From Purpureocillium takamizusanense (taxonomy: Eukaryota; Ascomycota; Sordariomycetes; Hypocreales; Ophiocordycipitaceae): a DNA stretch of 64,000 nt. Every line of letters begins with the position of its first letter. The stretch's first letter is position 1. The stretch is taken from the NCBI RefSeq assembly GCF_022605165.1, contig NC_063069.1:744001-808000 (forward strand), given 5' to 3'. The notes below the pieces were generated by a model. That model was not told where the DNA came from and searched no databases. It worked only from the letters and a program-made list of their open reading frames with translations. Below, piece by piece: positions 22,834 through 32,688 of the stretch. Made by a program: the position numbers and the translations under genes.

Positions 22834-23870
22834 GGCGGAATGCGCGAAAGAAGACTGTGGACGAGGCGTACGAACGCTCTAACAGGGAGAGGGATTTCGC
22901 GGACATCTTGGAACGAGCTGGGGGCTCGTGAGGAGGGGCCTTTAAGGCTTTCTCCCACCTGAGTTCCCGCCTCTCTTGGGTCCCGTCGCGTATACATTTA
23001 AACAGCATTTCTCGTATAATAAGCCGCATATCACGTCTGTCCGTGCGTCTTGGGATTACCGTCTGCCGGGGCTAGTTCTGACGTTGCCGAGTGCGAATCG
23101 GGGTCATGGTACTAGTTGGCGTTGGCGTGCTCGCGTTGCGTCAATGCAAGCTTAACTCTCGATTTTGTTTTTCGATTTTATGTTCATGATGTTATTGCAA
23201 GTCGCCCAGTATTCTTTTTCTCCAGAAGCTCAGCAGCGGATGATATTCTTCGTGCACGAAAAGCCGCCCAGAGTACTTTCAGAGATCACTCAGGCTGGCG
23301 TCTTCGTTGGAGGCGACAAGGAAAACAACACTGAATGTCGCCTCCCTCCGTCTGATATGAAAATACGCTGGCCATCAAACCTTTGGTCCAAAAACGCCTA
23401 GTCGCATGACTTCAGGCTTACCACATCGTAACTATCGAGTCTCTCCGGGACCAATCTATGCTTGCTGGCGAATTCGAGCACAACTACCAAGTTACTAGCC
23501 GGGTGGTGGCGGCAATACCGAAGCTGGCGCCGGTAGCCAGTCCACTTTGGTGAGAAGCCATTCAGTTAAACGATGTCAGCTGACGTGAGACCAAAGTAAT
23601 TCACTTAAGCAGTGACTACAGTTTGTGTTAACTGCTAGGTTGACCGAGGTCAAGAATAAGCAGACTCGAGTGGATGAATATGAATATTGTCTTCTGCAAG
23701 AGAGAGAGGCATATATGCTGTTTGACAGTTGAGGGCATGTGCTGGACTGGACCCACGCCAATCACCTTCCCATTGAACTCCGTCATGCATTCTGATCCTC
23801 CGTTGCGACTCTGTTTGTGACACGACAAAGGGCTCAAGGGCGGCTGCACGTGCCGCGACGGACAGGCGGG
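22834..23870. other. Divergent promoter between DHA2 carrier and second Zn2Cys6 gene
   Basis: This 1.04-kb stretch separates the starts of the efflux gene (-) and the second regulator (+). A CGG-rich operator for zinc-cluster proteins would be expected here but I did not find a clear paired CGG/CCG site. Short open frames lack support. Confidence 0.4.
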
Positions 23871-25328
23871 ATGACATACTACGGGGTCCCGAGCAGGGGC
23901 TGCGACGGCTGCCGCAGCAAAAAGATCAAGGTATGTACTTGGTATGGTTGCTGCCGTCTGGTCGCTGTCCCTAGTTTCATCCCAGCCCCCGTCCTCGTGC
24001 CATCGACAAGTGAAGAGAGCCCCCCCCCCCCCTGGTACGAAGTCCATATACTTACACGAGATAAAGTGCGACGGAACCAAGCCCAGCTGCGAGCGCTGCC
24101 GGCGGGCCGGACGCATCTGCCCGGGATACCGGCCGCTTTCGACCGTCATCTTCCGCCCGGAGGACCAGCGCGTCATCAGTCACGTTTCCCAGCGCCTCGT
24201 CGTTAACGCCGCCGTCAATGACTCGGCGGCGGAGCTGCCACTGCTGCCGTACTGGCAACAACCAAGCTCCAGAAGTAGCATCCACGGTTTTTCGCATAGC
24301 CATGGTGCCGACGATCATCTTTCCGGAGCCGGCGCTGGCCCTTATTGGCCGTTATTGCCAGTTTCGTCTCACACTGCTCCTGCTACTCGGCTCCGCGGCC
24401 GGCGACGACGTCACGACATGCAGCAGCAGCAGCACGGGCACATGGCAATAGTAGCAGTGCCCGCCGTACCGCCGCCGCCGGCTCTTCAGATCGGGCGCGA
24501 CGAAGCCATCTGCTTCTTCCGCGACCGCTTCGCCTGGCAAACCGTCTCCCGGTTCTTCGTCCTGTCGACGCGCGAGTCGCCCGCGCTGCTGCTCAACATG
24601 GTGGCGGCGCTCGGGCTGGCGTCGTTTTCCTTCGCCCGCAAGTCGCCGGCGCTGCGGAGGGCCGCGGCGGCCGAGTACGGCGCGGCGCTCGAGGGCGTCA
24701 ACCGCATGCTGTCGGACCCGGGCACGGCGACGTCGGACTCGACGCTGGCGGTGGTGATTCTCATGTCTTTCTTCGAGGTGAGATTACACACTACGTGGAC
24801 AAGGCTGAAGCGTCTGGAGAGACTGCGAGAAGAGTCTTGTGCTGTGAACGAACATATGTTGACGGGAATCCCTTCTTCGAAACTACCTACAGACTCTCAC
24901 GGGCCACAGCCCTCCATCGACAAAGTCCTGGACGAACCACGCCTCCGGCGCGGCCGGCATCATCGCACTGCGCGGCCCGGCCCAGCTTGACACCGCCACC
25001 GGGCGTCAACTCCTTCGAGAAGTCAAGGGGCTCATGGTGCGTCCAATACCGATACCATTCATCACCGGTTTAACCCACCTTTTCACTAACTTCTCCCCAA
25101 CACGGTGGCGCCCCCTATATCACACAGCTCGCCACCAGCCTCATCCACAAAGTCCCCCTCTCGCAGGCCCTCGTCCACTACACCCACCTAGCCATGGCGC
25201 GCAACACGCCCTCCGAGAACCACGGCGAGCGCATCTTTCTCATCACCGCCGAGGTCGCCAACCTGCGCGCCTCCCTGCAGGACGCCGCCACCACCACCAC
25301 TCCCGCCGGCGGCGAGCCCATGACGAAT

Positions 25329-25359
<31 letters not shown>

Positions 25360-26147
25360 CGAGCGTCTTCGATGCCGTGGACGAGCTCACCGCGCGCCTC
25401 CACGCGTGGCGCCTCGCCACACCACCCGACTGGCAGTACCGCGCCGTCCAGCTCGACGACGATGACGACGATGAGTTGCTCAGCGACGGCGGCGGCGCGG
25501 AGACGTGGTACGGGTCCATCCGCCCCGTCGGCGGCCGCTGCCTCGTCTACAGCGCCGACCACGTCGTCGTCGGCTGGTCCAACTACCGCATGAGCTGCAT
25601 CCTCCTAGCCGAGCTCCTCCTCGGCCTTCTCAGACGCCGCGTCCTCGCCGACACGCCTACTGCTCCTTCCTCCTCCTCTTCCTCCTCCTCCTTCATACAC
25701 CCCTCTTCCTCCTCCTCCTCCTCCATCCACTCCTCCCCCCACTACACGTCCTCATCTTCCCCCTCCTCATCGTCTTCGTCTACCGCCGCGGCGCTGGCCA
25801 AGTGTCGTGCCCTCCGGCGGACCATGGACCAGCTCGCCGTCGACACCTGCGCCACCGTCCCGTACCTCCTCGGCCTCAAGTGCCTTGCCGTCGCCCCCGA
25901 CCCCGACGGCGGCGGCGGCGGCGGCGGCGCGCTGCCCGACCTCTGCGGTGCGTACATGATCCTGATGCCGCTGTGGGTGGCCGCCTGCGTCGAGGGCCCG
26001 GGACACCCCCTGCGGCGCAACGCCATGTTCCTCCTCGAGGTGGTCGCCCGGAGGGTGGGCATCAGACATGCGTCGCTTCAGCGGCACTTTCTGGTGTCTC
26101 TCGAGGGCATGGCTGAGTGGATGGACCGGCTCCCTCCCACTCGATGA
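23871..26147 (+). CDS. Zn2Cys6 transcription factor
   Basis: Four exons (23871-23930, 24067-24777, 24893-25036, 25128-26147) encode 644 residues. The zinc cluster is split by the first intron: GCDGCRSKKIK, then CDGTKPSCERC and RICPGY, giving cysteines 11, 14, 21, 28, 31 and 38. A second conserved part follows, with SWTNHASGAAGIIALRG as in fungal-specific regulators of this class. Low-complexity tracts are conspicuous: a polyThr run from an (ACG)n repeat near 25325-25360 and polySer runs from (TCC)n repeats near 25665-25790; repeat length there may vary between strains. It is transcribed divergently from the DHA2 efflux gene and is a candidate regulator of it. Confidence 0.82.
25324..25362. 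repeat. (ACG)n trinucleotide microsatellite in coding sequence
   Basis: A run of about ten ACG triplets in the reading frame of the Zn2Cys6 gene encodes consecutive threonines. In-frame triplet repeats can change length without breaking the gene. Confidence 0.85.
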
Positions 26148-26325
26148 GAGCAAAGTTACGTCGCCATGCACGTCGCTACTACGGCTTACCCAACATAACA
26201 CAAGAGTCAAAACTCTAGAACGCATGTGCACCCAAGTCGAATCGCTCTGTAGCTGCATGGCAGTCATAACTCGTGATAGGAACAAGTAAGCTCTTTCTCC
26301 CACGGCCCAACGCCAATCGCTCTCC

Positions 26326-26351
26326 CAATGCCATGCCATGCCATGCCATGC
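26326..26351. repeat. CCATG pentanucleotide repeat
   Basis: Five head-to-tail near-identical CCATG units lie between two convergent genes. A shorter version occurs again at about 43739-43756. Confidence 0.8.
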
Positions 26352-26381
26352 ATCGCGTAAAGCACCAGCACCATGCAACGC

Positions 26382-28133
26382 TCAAAACGTACGCTCCCAT
26401 GCTCCCCACCAGACACCAATATTGGCCGCCACCACCAGATCCAGCATCTTCAAACCGTCTTCGTACACAATTAGCTTCCCGAGCTTGGCGCGGCTGCCAC
26501 GGTTGCCGCCTCCTGCGCGCTCGCTCCCCACGTTGATCTCGAACGGTGATATGGCGCTGTCGCTTCCGTAATCGTGCGTGTCAGCGTCGGCATCCGGGTC
26601 ACCGTTAGGCTTAAGCAGCTTGCTAAAGTTGCCTCGCCACTGGTCCTTGGCGTTGCGCGCCTGCTCGCCGGCGACTTCCGACATCGGCAGGTTGAAGCGA
26701 AGCTCGCTGACGGTTTTGCTGCCCGACTTGGGCGCGGCGCTGCCTTGGTCGGCGACGAGGGGGTTGTAGATGGCTGCCTCCCCGTCGTAGAGCGTGTGTC
26801 GGCACTGCACACTGCGCCCGGTGGTGCCCGTGCGGAACTCGCACTTGCCGTCCCACGGACTCGTAAAGGTGTAGCCCCGTGGCTTCATGCCTTGGAGGTC
26901 GCCGTTGGGCGGACTGATAGACATGGCCGAGTCGACCGAGACGGTGCTATCGCTGCGGTCGCGATTGATCCTAGCCCTGCCTACCTGCTCCATTCGCCGG
27001 AGCTTCTCCTTCACGTTGGATGTCCAGCTCTTGGAGTATCCCATGACGACCTGTCTCGAAAACACGCCAATTTCGTTACGAGGTGCGTGATCCTCCGCGG
27101 CTGCCGCCATGACGGCCTCGAGGGTCATTTCGCCGCTCCTTCGCGGCGGGGCGCGGCGAAACTTGGCATACCCAGACGTCTCAATCTCGATGCTGATGGG
27201 CGGGCTCGAGGCTGCAGGGGGGGCGACGGGTGGGAAAGAGAATGGCTGGATGCCCGACTGGTCAACATCAGCCTCGGCGAGCTCAAGTTGCCGCGACGAA
27301 ACGCGCCCGACATTCCACTGGCTGCCGGAGCTCGGATCGCGACGGATGAGCGTCAATGTGAAGGGTGACCCTGCCAAGGAGCCCCGACGGCTGTGTTTCT
27401 CCGGCGACGGCGAGCGCTTGGACTCATAAGCGGCGGTGTGGTCTTGGGGAGGGTCGATTGCGGCTGGTCGCTGCTCCAAGGCCGGGCCACTTGGTGGCAC
27501 GGGCGAACGGTCGACGTCGGGTGTGAGCGGCGTGGGCGGAGTCACCTCGGTCATGGGCCGGGGCCCGACGGGCTTGCGTGCCGGCATCGACGTCTGCAGG
27601 CGCGGCGGAGGCGGCATACCGTTCTGAGCCGGGCGTGGGCCCGGAAGGAGCGAATCTCCGTACGCCCCGAGGGAGCTGCCCCGCTGCCTGGCTGGGAGCT
27701 GTGCAGAAGCCTGCGATGGTGGCTGCAAATCGCTTTCATTATGCAGACTGTCCGGCGTCAGAGGCCGCGCCGCATCCGAAACGGGCTTCCGGGGAATGGC
27801 CTGCACGGACGTGGCGTCCTCGCTGGTGCGCGGGACGACGTCTGTCTGCGCCTCCTGGCCGGGCAACTCTAGATGGACGTAGTAGAGCGACGAGGCGACG
27901 TCCTCGGCAGTGACATTTTTAATCTGCGGTTTGAAGGGCGATAGTATTATATCTGATGGGTCAGCATGACTCTGACACAGACGGGCATACTGAGATGGCG
28001 GCTCACCTCGGGTTCCCGGGACGCGGGATATGTATAGTACTAGGGGGTCCCTCCTTTCCTCGCCTGGCTTTTCCGGGTACTGGGGCGGATTCGAGGCAAG
28101 GACGTTGAGCGAGGCCAGAGACTGTGCCTCCAT
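26382..28133 (-). CDS. Conserved fungal protein of unknown function
   Basis: Two exons, complement(28007-28133) and complement(26382-27952), encode 565 residues. The 54-nt intron (GTGAGC...CAG) keeps the frame open, but splicing it gives the smoother PGTRDIILSPFKPQ. The first half is proline rich and looks disordered, with a Ser-Pro cluster (KRSPSPEKHSRRGS) that could be phosphorylated. The second half appears folded: PFTLTLIRRDPSSGSQWNVGRV, a segment beginning SPPISIEIETSGYAKF, and YTFTSPWDGKCEFRTG. I recognise this as a family conserved in filamentous fungi but know no function for it. No membrane segment or signal peptide is seen. It has an exceptionally long upstream intergenic region (about 2.1 kb). 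Confidence 0.65.
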   Translation of the reverse strand: MEAQSLASLNVLASNPPQYPEKPGEERRDPLVLYISRVPGTRGEPPSQYARLCQSHADPSDIILSPFKPQIKNVTAEDVASSLYYVHLELPGQEAQTDVVPRTSEDATSVQAIPRKPVSDAARPLTPDSLHNESDLQPPSQASAQLPARQRGSSLGAYGDSLLPGPRPAQNGMPPPPRLQTSMPARKPVGPRPMTEVTPPTPLTPDVDRSPVPPSGPALEQRPAAIDPPQDHTAAYESKRSPSPEKHSRRGSLAGSPFTLTLIRRDPSSGSQWNVGRVSSRQLELAEADVDQSGIQPFSFPPVAPPAASSPPISIEIETSGYAKFRRAPPRRSGEMTLEAVMAAAAEDHAPRNEIGVFSRQVVMGYSKSWTSNVKEKLRRMEQVGRARINRDRSDSTVSVDSAMSISPPNGDLQGMKPRGYTFTSPWDGKCEFRTGTTGRSVQCRHTLYDGEAAIYNPLVADQGSAAPKSGSKTVSELRFNLPMSEVAGEQARNAKDQWRGNFSKLLKPNGDPDADADTHDYGSDSAISPFEINVGSERAGGGNRGSRAKLGKLIVYEDGLKMLDLVVAANIGVWWGAWERTF

Positions 28134-30261
28134 CGTCAACGCCGGCCCGTGCAGGCCCGGGTCGTGGGCAGACGGTGCTGAGCACGCAGAGAGGGGGGAA
28201 CGAGCTCAGGAATGCACGTGCAAGACGCCTTGGGCGGGCGTTGGGTCGTGCAGGGATGGCAATTTAGACGGTCCAAAGTGAAATTCGTACGTCAACTCGA
28301 CAAAGAGTGAAGGTGGGTAGCTGATCGAAAGCCGCAGTCCAAGCGACGATGCTGCAGGTCGGGTGTGACCGAGGACGCAAAGGTCGAGCGAGGGCGCGAC
28401 GCGGGCCGAGATCGAGGCAAGGGAGAAGGGAGGCGAGGCAACGATCGTCAGGCGGCAGCACAGCGACTAGTTAAAAGAAGAAGAGGCTGCTGGACGCCGG
28501 ACAGGTTGACCCGACAGACAGGCAGGTGGCAGATAGATAGATCCCTGCATCAAGAGAATGCCGTGCCGTGCCCAGAAACGAGAGGCGGGACGAGACCGTC
28601 CTTGACGCAGGGGGAAGCAATAGCGGCTTCGCGTTCGAAACGGCGAAAACACGACGTCAGCCTGGGGAGGCTGTGCTGGTGGTGGGCTGGATGTGGGATG
28701 GGCCAGACCAGACCAGACCAGACCAAAGGCCAGCCTATTCCAGAACAGAAATGCGTACGTGGACGGGAGACGGCTTGGCGGCCACGTGAGCTGCTGCTGG
28801 TCGGGAGCGGAGCGGTGCGGGTGATGGGGCAATGTCGCATGAAGAGAGAAAATGAGATGCTGCCGAGGTCGTCGTCATCACCATGGCCGGGGGGATGGAG
28901 TGAAGTGAGGCGAGGTACGAAGTGGTCGTTTGGCGCGCTGAGGCCCGAAGCGAGAGTTGTATCGTCAGGGCGGCACTTCTATAGGTCGGCGGCTCCAGGT
29001 TCCCTTCCGGGTTGTGCGCTGCGTCGCGCCTGCCGTCCGCGAAAAGGTTGAAATTACTGCGGGCACCTCAGGCGGCTCCGGCCGTGGCCGCCACTAACTA
29101 CCACGCGTCCTCCGCACGATACTGGAGCCCAGCCAGGCCCTGTGGAGGCCTGGGCCGAGCCCACCTCAGGGTCCAACCCAGCGTCTCTTCGATTACTTCT
29201 TGGTCCCTGATGAGCCGATCCGCCCGCCACCTCATCAGCAAGCTCAGGGACTGGACAGCATCCCTCGACGCGCTGCCGGCACTGATGAAACCCTGTCTGC
29301 CCAGCGCGGCCATCCCCCGTCCCCCGGGGCAACGCAACGCAACCAACCAACCAAACCCCACAAAGCGGACACCCGGCGTCGCCAGCGTCGCGGCACTGCA
29401 TCAGAGGTTTGGGGCGCCGCCAAGGCAAAGCAAAGCCGACCAGGTTTGACAAGGGGGGGTCGGAGGAGAAGCACGACTCGCGCCTGACCGAGTGATTAGT
29501 AGTAGTATCCCATCCCACATTCATGCCGCGTGCGTGAGAGAGCCGGGCTTTCAAAAGAAAAAGGCACGCACAACGACAACAACCTCCCGGCTCCACGATC
29601 GTTTTTGGCTGGCGACACGCGGCCTCGCGCCTGCGGTTGGCGCCACAGTGCTGGCTGGCTGACATTGGGCCGCTGAAAGGATATGTTGGGTGCCGAGCGG
29701 CGACAACGCATGACGTCATATTCGGCAGCGTCGTGACTGCCAGGTCATGCAACGCACGCTGTAGGAAATGAGAAGGCGCTGAAGCCTTCAGTACGAGGGG
29801 TCGTGGGCGAGGTGGCTGACTCGCTTACCAACTTGCACCGTGTTCTATTCCTGGCCTGTGCCCAGGTGCCTACGAAGTACGGGAGCCTCGCTGTGGCGTC
29901 CGCTGCCGACGACCCGCACACGGACCGCCACTGACTTCGATGGCCCGCGCCGGAGCACGGAAGTTACACTCACCGAGTCACCGACGCGCTTCTTAACGAA
30001 TCGCTAAAACACCAGCACTTGCGCTGACAGCCTTAGCGACCGTCGCGAACCTCACAATGGACACCTAAATACTCCATTCTAGAAGGTATGGCATACTACA
30101 AGTGGTGGCTATACGTCCGAGAGAATCCATTTTCCGTGACTGGCACCTCCATGCCCACCATTGCTTTTCTTTCCTTCTCTGCTTTCTTTTCCTTACCCCT
30201 CTGCTTTTTACCCCTTGCTCATACCTCCTAGAGCGATATATAGTGTTTCCCGTCTTTTTGT
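28134..30261. other. Long intergenic region upstream of conserved unknown gene
   Basis: No gene can be supported in these 2.1 kb. Open frames on both strands (the longest is 28365-29051 on +) have biased Arg/Gly composition expected of GC-rich non-coding DNA. A GACCA tandem run lies at about 28705-28724. It probably carries a long promoter or 5' untranslated region for the gene that starts at 28133. Confidence 0.4.
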
Positions 30262-30701
30262 CTATTTGCACGCCCCCGCCGCCGCCGAAGGAGTCCCCGT
30301 GACGGTAATGTAGTCGGTGCCCGCGCATCCCCCGGGACACGTCCCCTCGCACGGGTAGCGCGTCGTCTTCGTCACCGGCGGCCACGCGCACCCGTCCATG
30401 GACGAGATGGTCGATTGGGTCTGGCACTGGATGCGGAAGCACGTGGAGCACACGCTCAGAACCGTCGTGACGGTGGGACACGAAGCGTCTGCCGTCTTTG
30501 TGGCGGGCGTCGTCGTCGTGACTGCCGCCGCGGCGGGCGGTGGCGAGTCTACGGCAGCGGCGGCGGCAAAGGGGCCGTTGCTACTATGGGTGTCAGAAAA
30601 ACACTTGGTGCTGTGTATGTGACTGGGGACGTGTATGCACAAGGGAAGGCTTACCAGAGGACTGCGGCAGCGACGGCAGCGGCGATGGCGAGTCGTGACA
30701 T
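30262..30701 (-). CDS. Small secreted cysteine-containing protein
   Basis: Two exons, complement(30655-30701) and complement(30262-30583), encode 122 residues with a 71-nt intron (GTAAGC...TAG). The N terminus MSRLAIAAAVAAAVLC is a short basic then hydrophobic stretch fitting a signal peptide. After an Ala/Pro/Thr-rich spacer come ten cysteines, including SVCSTCFRIQC and PCEGTCPGGC. Similar small Cys-rich proteins of ascomycetes are secreted and some act as effectors or surface proteins, but this one cannot be assigned. The C terminus lacks a clear GPI signal. Confidence 0.6.
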
Positions 30702-31734
30702 GATGTTGGTGAAAGCTGTGCGAGCGGCCCTTGTGATCTTGGCTGCTTTTTCTTTTGATAATGCTTCGAACGCCGTTCGTCCCTTTCGAGGGATCGCGGC
30801 GTATAAGTAGGTAGTGTGAGCTTCACGACCGACGAACCATGTCATGCAACCGACCGCCTACGCCACAAGCTGACTCCTTGCGCACGGCCAAACCTGCTTT
30901 CAGCAGCCATTAGACGACAATGATTCGCCCAATGGCTCGTATAAGGCTGACGAGCCCATCTAGAGGTAACCGCTAATAAACACGCTCGCGCAACCTTGTA
31001 TCGGACGGGCTGAGACGCATGAAGTGGTTTGCCGACGCCGATTCCATACCTGTACTAACTAGTTAGGTAGAGCTGAGCTGCAGACTTCGCTTCTTCATGC
31101 TCACCCTATCTAGGTACGTGGGCTACTGTCCAGTTTGCGTTTGTCGCCCACGTGCTCGCCCTTTGTCGCCGCCGGCCGGCAGTGGTTTGTTTGCCGCACA
31201 GACGGGGCGGCATTAAGCGCGATAGGGCTGTGGGGAACGCTGCCCTTGGGAGGCTCGCGGCGAAATAGTAGAGCTACAATGCAACCTTCAAGGTTCTTGG
31301 TGTCGTAGTAGTGGTAGTAGTAGTAGACGACGGGTGGGCGACTCATGCGCGTGCGAGAATTTTTTTTTACGTATTTTGTAGGTGCGAAGTAGCTTCGCTC
31401 TCAACTCGCGACAGGATTCTGGGAGGAAGGACGTGGGGGGCGACACCAGTATCTCAACACGGAGATTTTGGAGCGTTACGCGTCACTACTTGGTCTTTTG
31501 CACGATAGAAAAAAGTTTCCGTGCCACTGTGTGACGGAAACAGTGATGCCCAGCTACTCAGCCCATGCTTGGGCGGTGAGCACTCTCCGTTTAAGCTTAT
31601 CATGATGACGACGCAGGGCGATCCACCCCGTAGGCTTGCATGAATGTTCATGCTTCCACCTCAAACCATTCCCCACATCACGGATTCTAAAAATCAAATC
31701 CATACACGGGAATCGCAAAGCTTGACTCATCCCA
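30702..31734. other. Intergenic region
   Basis: Promoter of the small secreted protein gene and 3' side of the NmrA-like gene. A TAG/GTAGTAG trinucleotide run lies near 31304-31327. No gene was recognised. Confidence 0.4.
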
Positions 31735-32688
31735 TCACTTGGACTTGTGCTTGGCTACCACTGCCGCGACCACATCATCGAGTTTCTCGTCGCGCAACCC
31801 CAGTAGCTCCATGGCGAAGCCATCGCGCGTCGTCCAGTCCGCGTCGACGGTGCCCAGAACAAAGACAATCTCCACGACGGCGGCGTGGTTGCCCTCGGCG
31901 AGCAGCCTGCTCTGGCGCTCGAGGTAGGCGTTGGAGTCGAGGTGCTGCGTGTGCCAGGGCGTGCCGGTGGCGCGCTCCAGGGCGGCCAGGACCTCGAGCT
32001 GCGTCGGGCAGAAGCTCTGGACGTAGACGGCGCGGTTGCGCGTCTCGTCGGGGCGCTCCAGGACGGCGACGACGCTCTCGGCGACGCGGCGCAGCGTCGA
32101 CGCCGAGGCCTTGATGTCGCCGCCGTCGAGGATCTGGGCCGTGCGCGTGTCCAGGTCAAAGTGCAGCAGGCCGTCCTCGAGCCCGTAGTCGAAGAAGTGG
32201 CCGCAGACGATGCTCGTCCAGGTAAAGGGCTTGCCGTCGCGGGCGGCGTGCTCGCCCAGCGTCTCGCACTTGTCGCGGACGAGCGTCTTGTCGCGGTACA
32301 GCTGGAGGTGGTGCTGGGGCTGGGGGCTCGCCGCGTCGCAGCTCCCGTAGTCGGCGGGGATGAAGCGGCGGACGCCGGCGCGGAAGGCGGCCTCGACGAG
32401 GCGCAGGTGCTGCGACACGTCGGTGAGGGGGAAGGCGGCGACGACGGCGTCGTGCCCTTGGCAGGCGGCCGTGAGCTCATCGAGCGGCAGGTCGGGCGAG
32501 ATGGAGACGGTCCGCACGGCGGCGGCGGCCGTGGGAGGCGAGGTAGAGGTGGAGCGTCGCAGCACGGAGACGTCGAAGCATCGGGCTTGGACGAGGCCCT
32601 CGAGGATAACGCTGCCAAGTGTACCGTTTGCGCCGACCAGGAGCACCCTGGTCAAGGGGCCCGAGGACGAGGGCGCCGTCGCCGCCAT
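31735..32688 (-). CDS. NmrA-like / isoflavone reductase-like NAD(P)-binding protein
   Basis: A single uninterrupted frame of 317 residues. The N terminus TRVLLVGANGTLGSVIL has the GxxGxxG nucleotide-binding loop of the atypical short-chain dehydrogenase (NmrA/isoflavone reductase) group, followed by a DAVVAAFPL strand and RRFIPADYGS, which is typical of the group. Lys and Tyr of the classical SDR triad are not obvious. Members either reduce phenolic or heterocyclic compounds or sense NAD(P) redox state. The substrate is unknown. No neighbouring gene suggests a pathway. A TGTG run lies in the upstream region. Confidence 0.82.
   Translation of the reverse strand: MAATAPSSSGPLTRVLLVGANGTLGSVILEGLVQARCFDVSVLRRSTSTSPPTAAAAVRTVSISPDLPLDELTAACQGHDAVVAAFPLTDVSQHLRLVEAAFRAGVRRFIPADYGSCDAASPQPQHHLQLYRDKTLVRDKCETLGEHAARDGKPFTWTSIVCGHFFDYGLEDGLLHFDLDTRTAQILDGGDIKASASTLRRVAESVVAVLERPDETRNRAVYVQSFCPTQLEVLAALERATGTPWHTQHLDSNAYLERQSRLLAEGNHAAVVEIVFVLGTVDADWTTRDGFAMELLGLRDEKLDDVVAAVVAKHKSK

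Noticed and set aside
25194..26147. Separate gene starting at the Met at 25194
   Set aside because: The frame joins in phase through a good acceptor at 25127 to the upstream exons of the Zn2Cys6 gene, and the upstream 22 codons extend the same helix pattern.
28365..29051. 228-residue frame on + in the long promoter region
   Set aside because: Composition is Arg/Gly/Trp heavy without hydrophobic core pattern, typical of a spurious frame in GC-rich DNA.
31755..32618. 287-residue Ser/Pro/Arg-rich frame on - overlapping the NmrA-like gene
   Set aside because: It is a shifted-frame shadow of the NmrA-like gene, which has clear domain motifs.
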